Source: a virus. From it: 34,744 nucleotides of DNA. The notes beneath the pieces were generated by a model, which saw only the letters and a program-made list of their open reading frames with translations, was not told the origin of the DNA and searched no databases. A program made the position numbers and the translations under genes. The stretch lies in the IMG/VR virus record IMGVR_UViG_3300037493_002050, positions 1 to 34,744 of that record. One strand, given 5' to 3'. Positions 29,203-34,744 of this stretch are shown here, in pieces; the first letter of the stretch is position 1; each line of letters begins with the position of its first letter.

Positions 29203-29343
29203 CTACCTGCCTTGACCTTTATAGGTCTTGTGATAGTTGCGGGACTTCTTCACCTTAGAAGATTTAGTTTTTGTATGTATTCCCGGACGGGATTTTTTTA
29301 CTGCTTTATAAACCTTTAATGATGCTGTTGCTACTTTTGCCAT
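29203..29343 (-). CDS. Tiny highly basic protein
   Basis: The product has 46 residues. It starts MAKVATASLKVYKAVKKSRP, has HTKTKSSKVKKSRNYHKTYK in the centre and ends GQGR. About a third of residues are Lys or Arg and acidic residues are absent. The first half could form a helix and the rest is extended. Such a protein should bind nucleic acid or pack against the genome. It is the last gene of the minus-strand operon, six bases before the stop of the 1144-residue gene. Similar small basic genes occur in related phages as far as I recall; I cannot verify this. Confidence 0.75.
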   Translation of the reverse strand: MAKVATASLKVYKAVKKSRPGIHTKTKSSKVKKSRNYHKTYKGQGR

Positions 29344-29349
29344 TGTTAA

Positions 29350-32300
29350 TTATTTTGATAGAGTTGATTGAAATGTTTTCCATGCTTGTTCAGGATCCAT
29401 GTTATAACCAGAGAAGCCCATTACTTTTAAAAATGCTGCCCAAGCTTTATTATCTCCTTTTTTCCAAACACCTGTTTCGCGTTTATATTCTTCAGTGATA
29501 TTCCAAGGCATTACTTGACTACTGAATTTGATTAGTCTTTCAAATGTACTAGCCATAGCTGAAGGTGACCTCATTACCCTATAAGCATCAAGCGGATTGA
29601 TGTAAGAAGCTGTTTCAGATCTCATCCTCATTGCCTCATAAAGTATAAAGTTATACCCATATGCATCTTGAATTTCTTCTCTTTCATCATCATCTGGATC
29701 AATTAATAAACGGGTCATTACAAATGCTAATGTACTCAAAGCAAAAATTATACTAAGTTCAGTAAGTACTTTTGTAATCTGAGCTTTTTGATAAGGCGTA
29801 TATGTTGACCAGTTTTTAAGTACATTAAATTTATACTGTTTTATATCTCCTAACATTGTATCTGCAAAAGTTCTATAGAATCCTTCAGTTGGTGCTCCAA
29901 TTTCATGATCCATAGATACACCTTTAACTCTTCTTTTGTACCCCGGTACAACATGCTTTCTATACATTAACACCAAACGGCCAAGAGAATATTTTTGTAA
30001 TGTACCTTTATCAAAGTCATTGTAGACACCATGCATGTATTTATTTAAACCATGTAATCTTGCTTGGATATCTTGTCTTTGGGTTTCTCCAAAAGGAACA
30101 TAAAGAGTATTACCCTGAGCATCTAATTCTATTTCACCTTTACTATTTGTTTTTGCAATTTTAATTTTGCTGTGCGCTTTGTCTGCACCGTAAGTATTAT
30201 AAGCTTGAAGTAATGTGATTTCTTCCTTTGTAGTTGTATCTAATACTTTAATAGCATCAAACATAGCCAACATAGTAGATACTTGGATTTCATATTCCCC
30301 AAAGTGTTGGTTAAAGAATAAAGTATCTGTACGCATTAATTTATTAAGCATGCTCATACTTACTTTCTTACCATAGTTATCTTTGAAGTTACCTTGCATT
30401 GGATCATACATTTCTACTATCTTACCTAGTAGGCTTGTAGGGGCAGGTTTTCCAAAGTCAGCTAAGACTCCCGGAAGATTTTTTGCAAGATAAGCTTTAC
30501 CTCTTCTTAAGTTTTTAGTATTAAAGAACTGACCACCAGCGGCTTCAATAAAAACTTGTATATTAGCTTGTAATGAATTGGCTACACCTTTAAGTAAATC
30601 AGCTGCAATAGTTGTAATTGCTGAAAAGGACATAGCAGTATTGGTAAGTTTAGTAAGAGATAATCCAAAAGCAATCTCTTCAGCTTTTTGCATCTCACCA
30701 TAAATTACCATATCTATAAATGCATCAAGATGTTTTTTAGAATAACTTTCACCATTCTGACGGATAAATTCTTCATAACCAAGTTTCTTTGCAAATGCAT
30801 CCATAACAGCTTGACCTTTACTATTTGTTTCAGGAACTTTACGGGCTCCAACAATAGCTTTCATAAGTGAGATCTCAGCATTTACATTATTCATTGCTTC
30901 ATATTTATTTGCCATAGCACTAAATACAAGAACAGACATTGCAAAATCCAATGTTACATCCTTAGCATCCATCTGCTGGGTATAATAAATTGGTAAGAAC
31001 TTTACATCATCTCCTGATAAATTTGCTAATTGAAATTCAGTATCATATGATTGAACTTTAATAGCTTCTTTTACATTTGTTGTGATAAGATCTTTTAAAC
31101 CATTTTGCATAAGTCTTTCTAAGTCAGACTTAGAAACAGATGGAACACGGAAACCTTTTTGCTGTGATTCAGGAAGTTTAGCTTGAGCTTCAAAGTAAAT
31201 CTTAAGCAATTTAGCATGGTATCTACCTTTCTCATTTTTAGCAACATCATTAGAATCATACATTTGATCCCATTTATTACTCTTATAATAATTAGAAGGG
31301 ATAGCAAGGTCATCAAAGTAAGTTACAACACCATTGTATTCATTGACATTTTTTCTTTGCCATTTGTTGTAGTCATCTTCACTAATGATTTTATTGTCTC
31401 TATCTTTCTGCATCTGGAGAATGATTGCATCTCTTTCAGATTTTGGTCTTGCTTGAGTATTATCTTTATACCATTTGTTACGGGCTTCCCACCAAGCCTT
31501 ACTTTTGGCAGCTTCTGCCCTAGTAGCCTTTTCTCCAACTTTTAATGGTAATGGGCCTAACTTTTCAAAGAACTCTTTCTTTGCTTTGTTAAACTTACTC
31601 ATATCAAACTTCTGAACAAACTGTACTTCTTTTCTTGTTCCAGAAATAGAACCATCCTTTTCATAAACAGGGATTTCTACTTCATCAAATATACCTTCAT
31701 TAAACTTTGCAGTATTATCTTTACCACCGGGTGCAGTAGTTTTATATTTATTAAATGCTTCAACTAATTCATCTCTTACTTTGATATCTTTTTGTCTTGC
31801 AAATTCTATCTGACTTTTAATTAACTTAGCAAATAAAGCTAGAGCACTGTCACCAGATGTAATAAGTGGAGAAATTAAAAAGTCAATAACCCCTTCATCT
31901 CTATTAGCCATCTTAAGAATTCTTTCCATTGATTCTTGATCAACATCAAAGCCTTCAAATAGACTTAGTCTATCTTCAAGTCTCTTGAGTTCTTTTGCTT
32001 TTCTTTTCTCAGACATTCTTGTATTTGCAGTAACAGCAGCAATTTCTTTTTCTAATCTTGCTACTTCTTCAGGAATGGTTTTGTCCTGTAGGGTTGACTT
32101 ATACTCTACTAGGGTTTCTGCCATAAGAGGAATAGCTTCTGTGATTACTTTTTTCTTCACCTTGTCACGGATTTTAATAGCATCCGTTAACATTTTTTGT
32201 GGTGTCATTGGTCCATATACATCATCTACTCCTGCACCTGTTAGAAAATAGTCCATCATATCTTGTGAATCTATTTCATCAAGAATAGAATAACTATTTG

Positions 32301-32784
32301 CAAAATCATTAATACCAGTAAGGTCAATCATGATTTCTTTTGAAGTCATGTTTTGTTTGTTTCTCAGTAAGTTTGCAAATCTTTTCTCTACTTGTTGTGC
32401 TTTATCATATGCATCTTTAACAAACATATTAATTGAAGCTACACCATCCATAGTTTCTATTGCAGAAAGCAATTCATTTAATTTACTTTTCTTGTACTTT
32501 ACATTTGCAATCTTTTTACTATTTAAGATCTCAATCTGTCTATTAAGATAAATTTTAATTCTTTGTACTAGTTTAGAAAAATCATCAGTAGGCTCTAACT
32601 CTTCTTGTCCAGGTTCACCTTCACGCTCATCTTCATAGTTTTCATCTTTAACCTCAACATTTAAGTCAGGATTTAAATCAAACTCTTCTTTAATCCATTG
32701 GACTCTAGCCTCATCTTCATTACCGTGATTTTTTGCAAGAATGTTTTGCCATTCTCTACTTGTTTTTCTTGGACAACTTAACAT
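29350..32784 (-). CDS. Very large helical phage protein, possible virion cargo
   Basis: The product has 1144 residues. It starts MLSCPRKTSREWQNIL, then has an acidic linker (EDEREGEPGQEELEPTDD) and a long helical body with many Lys, Glu and Asn. Hydrophobic helices occur at about residues 715-755 (MSFSAITTIAADLLKG, ANSLQANIQVFIEAAGG) and near 1035-1060 (LSIIFALSTLAFVMTRLLI). No polymerase or peptidase motif is visible. Length, helical content, scattered membrane-like segments and the late-type operon fit an internal virion protein injected with the DNA; this is inference. It overlaps the upstream gene by seven bases. Confidence 0.8.
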   Translation of the reverse strand: MLSCPRKTSREWQNILAKNHGNEDEARVQWIKEEFDLNPDLNVEVKDENYEDEREGEPGQEELEPTDDFSKLVQRIKIYLNRQIEILNSKKIANVKYKKSKLNELLSAIETMDGVASINMFVKDAYDKAQQVEKRFANLLRNKQNMTSKEIMIDLTGINDFANSYSILDEIDSQDMMDYFLTGAGVDDVYGPMTPQKMLTDAIKIRDKVKKKVITEAIPLMAETLVEYKSTLQDKTIPEEVARLEKEIAAVTANTRMSEKRKAKELKRLEDRLSLFEGFDVDQESMERILKMANRDEGVIDFLISPLITSGDSALALFAKLIKSQIEFARQKDIKVRDELVEAFNKYKTTAPGGKDNTAKFNEGIFDEVEIPVYEKDGSISGTRKEVQFVQKFDMSKFNKAKKEFFEKLGPLPLKVGEKATRAEAAKSKAWWEARNKWYKDNTQARPKSERDAIILQMQKDRDNKIISEDDYNKWQRKNVNEYNGVVTYFDDLAIPSNYYKSNKWDQMYDSNDVAKNEKGRYHAKLLKIYFEAQAKLPESQQKGFRVPSVSKSDLERLMQNGLKDLITTNVKEAIKVQSYDTEFQLANLSGDDVKFLPIYYTQQMDAKDVTLDFAMSVLVFSAMANKYEAMNNVNAEISLMKAIVGARKVPETNSKGQAVMDAFAKKLGYEEFIRQNGESYSKKHLDAFIDMVIYGEMQKAEEIAFGLSLTKLTNTAMSFSAITTIAADLLKGVANSLQANIQVFIEAAGGQFFNTKNLRRGKAYLAKNLPGVLADFGKPAPTSLLGKIVEMYDPMQGNFKDNYGKKVSMSMLNKLMRTDTLFFNQHFGEYEIQVSTMLAMFDAIKVLDTTTKEEITLLQAYNTYGADKAHSKIKIAKTNSKGEIELDAQGNTLYVPFGETQRQDIQARLHGLNKYMHGVYNDFDKGTLQKYSLGRLVLMYRKHVVPGYKRRVKGVSMDHEIGAPTEGFYRTFADTMLGDIKQYKFNVLKNWSTYTPYQKAQITKVLTELSIIFALSTLAFVMTRLLIDPDDDEREEIQDAYGYNFILYEAMRMRSETASYINPLDAYRVMRSPSAMASTFERLIKFSSQVMPWNITEEYKRETGVWKKGDNKAWAAFLKVMGFSGYNMDPEQAWKTFQSTLSK

Positions 32785-33701
32785 ATTGCTTTTAATAAGG
32801 TTTCTAATACTTTATTTAATTCTCCTTCAGTTTTTGCATCTCTTAAAGACTCATAAATATCTGTAGTATCAATACCTTTTACAGCAAGATACTCATCAAA
32901 ACTTTGTTCTCTAATCATTTGCATAACAGCTCTAAAGATTCTATCTCTTTTTGCTTCATTAACGGGAACACCTGGATCTATTTCTGGAATCATTTCTCCA
33001 GTTTCCAAATCCATATCTCTAATATAAACATCATTGGTAAACTTATCTACGGAATTGTATAAACCTTTATTGTTTAACTGCCATTTTAAATTTCCAGCCA
33101 TAAACTCAACAGGTTTACGACCATTGTTTGCTTCTACTATAGACTGATAAGTACGTAAACTTTCAGCAATGCTTGGTTCTTCTTCTGTAGGAAGTTCTTC
33201 TTCAAGGTCTTCAGGTACTTCATCTGCTAGAGGTTTAACTCTGGGAGTTATTTCCACTAGAACTCTATTTGTAGTTTTTGTACCACGCAATGTAAAGATA
33301 TCAGGATACAATTCATGCATAGCTTCCATTATACGGATGTTAGGCTTGTAGATTGTTTCCAAAACTTCAGCATTCATAACAGTTGATCCTGAAAATAACC
33401 AACCAGTTGTAACAAAGTAAGCATCTTCATACTTACTAATAACACCTTTAAGCATACTTTTGATTGCTGTCTCTGACATATATGGATTAATCTCCATAGC
33501 TCTCTTAAGATATTTAGGAATGTTTTTCTTTTGCTCTGTAAGCCATTCCTTAACTTCTGTCCTGCTAGGGATATCAAAAGTTGTGTCTTCAGACCTTCCT
33601 TTATTTGTAGGATAGCCACGTACAAAAGCCTCTGCTAGAGTGTCACCATAGACATTCTGCAAAGACTTATATGCTTTATCTGCTTTGTTTATACAACTCA
33701 T
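32778..33701 (-). CDS. Conserved phage protein of the minus-strand operon
   Basis: The product has 307 residues. It begins MSCINKADKAYKSLQNVYGD, a short Cys-bearing start like the next gene's MLSCP. A helical N-terminal domain is followed by an acidic linker (EVPEDLEEELPTEEEP, about 155-170) and a C-terminal domain with QLNNKGLYNSVDKFTND and helices. No family is recognised. One base overlaps the stop of the oxygenase gene upstream and seven overlap the next start, so the operon is translationally coupled. A virion-associated role is likely by position only. Confidence 0.76.
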   Translation of the reverse strand: MSCINKADKAYKSLQNVYGDTLAEAFVRGYPTNKGRSEDTTFDIPSRTEVKEWLTEQKKNIPKYLKRAMEINPYMSETAIKSMLKGVISKYEDAYFVTTGWLFSGSTVMNAEVLETIYKPNIRIMEAMHELYPDIFTLRGTKTTNRVLVEITPRVKPLADEVPEDLEEELPTEEEPSIAESLRTYQSIVEANNGRKPVEFMAGNLKWQLNNKGLYNSVDKFTNDVYIRDMDLETGEMIPEIDPGVPVNEAKRDRIFRAVMQMIREQSFDEYLAVKGIDTTDIYESLRDAKTEGELNKVLETLLKAIC

Positions 33702-34744
33702 TACAACTTACATTTTAAACTCTCAATGTATTCATCTTCTGAATACTCAAAAGGTATGTTTTCAAACTCCGTAATTAAATCTTCTAAGTTACCTAATATT
33801 TTTTTCTGGTCTTCAGTTAGGCCATTGTAAAATTCACTAATTGTAACTGTACTACCTGCAGCTACTGTTTCTACTGGTAACTGTTCAGCATTAATAGCAG
33901 GTACTATTGGCATCCCCGGAAGAAGTGGTTCTACTCTTCTCATAGTAATAGTCACCCTATAAGAGCCAGCTGGATATGTTTTACCATCAATTCTAGTAGT
34001 AAGTTCAGGTAAGAATGTATCTTGTTTAGTAGGGAATGTTCTATGCCATACTTCTCTATTTACACCATCAACTCCAAACACATAACCTGTTCCAGCTTCT
34101 AAACTCAACTCACCTGCTCCAGGTATTCTTTCAATTGAGAAATTACCTTTACCACCAATATTAATTCCAATTACAGGATACTGTATAGCTGATCTACTCT
34201 CATCAACATCATTATGTGAAGAAATAAATGAATCATTTTCATAAAGATTAATGATAGCTCCATCATAATTTGTCATGTCAACTCCTGTAGCTTTTTGCAT
34301 AAGCTCTTTAAATCTTGGTGTAATCTGTCCAAGAGGTTGGTCATTGATAGACACATTATAATAACCATACTTAGTTTTATTACCTGGATTAATTACATCA
34401 GGAATATTGATAGCAGCTCTTCCAACATTATTGTTTTTATAATCCCATCTTAAACCAAGACCGATCATTTTACTTGCATTCTTACCTTTATTAGTTTTAG
34501 CAGCTTGTTCTTCAAGATATGGTTTCAAATAATCAAATAACTCCATTTGTTCATCTTGAGTTAAAGCTCCTTGATTAACATAAACACCTGGTACAACTTC
34601 TTGACCTTTTGGAATACCTTCAGTCTGAGCTACAGGTTCTACAAATTGATTTAATGTATTTTCATAAACATCTCTGATAGCTTGTTTAGCTGCAGCTTCT
34701 ACTTCAGGTCCTTTATATTGTTCTCTTGGTACCCACTTACCTTC
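33701..34744 (-). CDS. AlkB-like 2OG-Fe(II) oxygenase domain protein, 5' end outside window
   Basis: The frame stays open to the right edge: 66 codons precede the Met at 34546, with no stop. That Met is therefore probably internal and the gene is partial at its 5' end. The oxygenase domain shows NLYENDSFISSHNDVDE, with the iron-binding His (codon at 34216) and Asp two residues later. The second iron ligand is the His in EVWHRTFP (34045). The 2-oxoglutarate Arg lies in YRVTITMRRV. This is the AlkB pattern, enzymes that oxidise methyl groups from DNA or RNA bases or hydroxylate protein side chains. About 75 residues of Pro- and Glu-rich tail follow. The substrate is unknown. Confidence 0.85.
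   Translation of the reverse strand, partial: EGKWVPREQYKGPEVEAAAKQAIRDVYENTLNQFVEPVAQTEGIPKGQEVVPGVYVNQGALTQDEQMELFDYLKPYLEEQAAKTNKGKNASKMIGLGLRWDYKNNNVGRAAINIPDVINPGNKTKYGYYNVSINDQPLGQITPRFKELMQKATGVDMTNYDGAIINLYENDSFISSHNDVDESRSAIQYPVIGINIGGKGNFSIERIPGAGELSLEAGTGYVFGVDGVNREVWHRTFPTKQDTFLPELTTRIDGKTYPAGSYRVTITMRRVEPLLPGMPIVPAINAEQLPVETVAAGSTVTISEFYNGLTEDQKKILGNLEDLITEFENIPFEYSEDEYIESLKCKL

Noticed and set aside
30688-32551. Several plus-strand frames opposite the 1144-residue gene
   Set aside because: They are antisense shadows: hydrophobic, Phe/Ile/Ser-rich translations of the complement of a well-supported long gene.
34546-34546. Start of the oxygenase gene at this Met
   Set aside because: The frame continues open for 66 codons to the window edge with normal composition, so the Met is probably internal.
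1-34744. CRISPR array, insertion sequence or integrase with attachment site
   Set aside because: No regularly spaced repeats, transposase motifs or integrase motifs were seen.

Overview
The window is part of a double-stranded DNA phage genome, most likely a tailed phage of a Bacteroidota host. It is AT-rich and tightly packed, with many overlapping genes. Almost no start codon has a Shine-Dalgarno sequence; starts instead sit in A-rich contexts that often end in TTATG, as in Bacteroidota. The gene set (family B DNA polymerase, DnaB-type helicase, TOPRIM primase, SF2 helicase, Sak4-like ATPase with an SSB, uracil-DNA glycosylase, MazG-like enzyme, metallophosphoesterase) resembles crAss-like and related Bacteroidota phages. 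No capsid, portal, terminase or RNA polymerase gene is present, so the family assignment is inference.

Layout. Positions 1-843 hold no gene. Instead they hold what looks like a large, elaborately folded noncoding RNA: long-range helices, five hairpins with GNRA tetraloops, a loop-E motif and two loop-to-distant-strand pairings. This is the most unusual part of the window. Positions 844-4701 carry small genes of mostly unknown function, a lipoprotein, an AT-hook protein, a tRNA-Arg(UCU) and several intrinsic terminators. Positions 4688-9989 hold an HNH nuclease, an SF2 helicase, a ClpS-like adaptor and a run of small genes, including a cluster of miniature membrane proteins. Positions 9937-11995 contain short inverted segments with a metallophosphoesterase.

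Positions 12018-29156 are the replication and recombination module on the plus strand: UDG, DnaB, Sak4-like ATPase, SSB, primase, GIY-YIG-like protein, a HELLH/VWA protein with its MoxR-type ATPase, a PD-(D/E)XK nuclease, PolB, a DUF932-like protein and a MazG-like NTP pyrophosphohydrolase. Strong GC-rich hairpins with T-runs separate its blocks, several of them only 10-45 bases before the next start codon.

From 29203 to the right edge everything is on the minus strand: a tiny basic protein, an 1144-residue protein, a 307-residue protein and an AlkB-like 2-oxoglutarate oxygenase whose gene runs off the window. This is probably the end of a late or virion-associated operon that converges on the replication module.

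The genes fit a phage that replicates its own DNA (primase, DnaB, PolB, SSB), recombines it (Sak4-like ATPase, PD-(D/E)XK and HNH nucleases), controls uracil and nucleotide quality (UDG, MazG-like) and modifies host processes (ClpS-like, MoxR/VWA). All functions are read from sequence motifs by eye; no database search was run.
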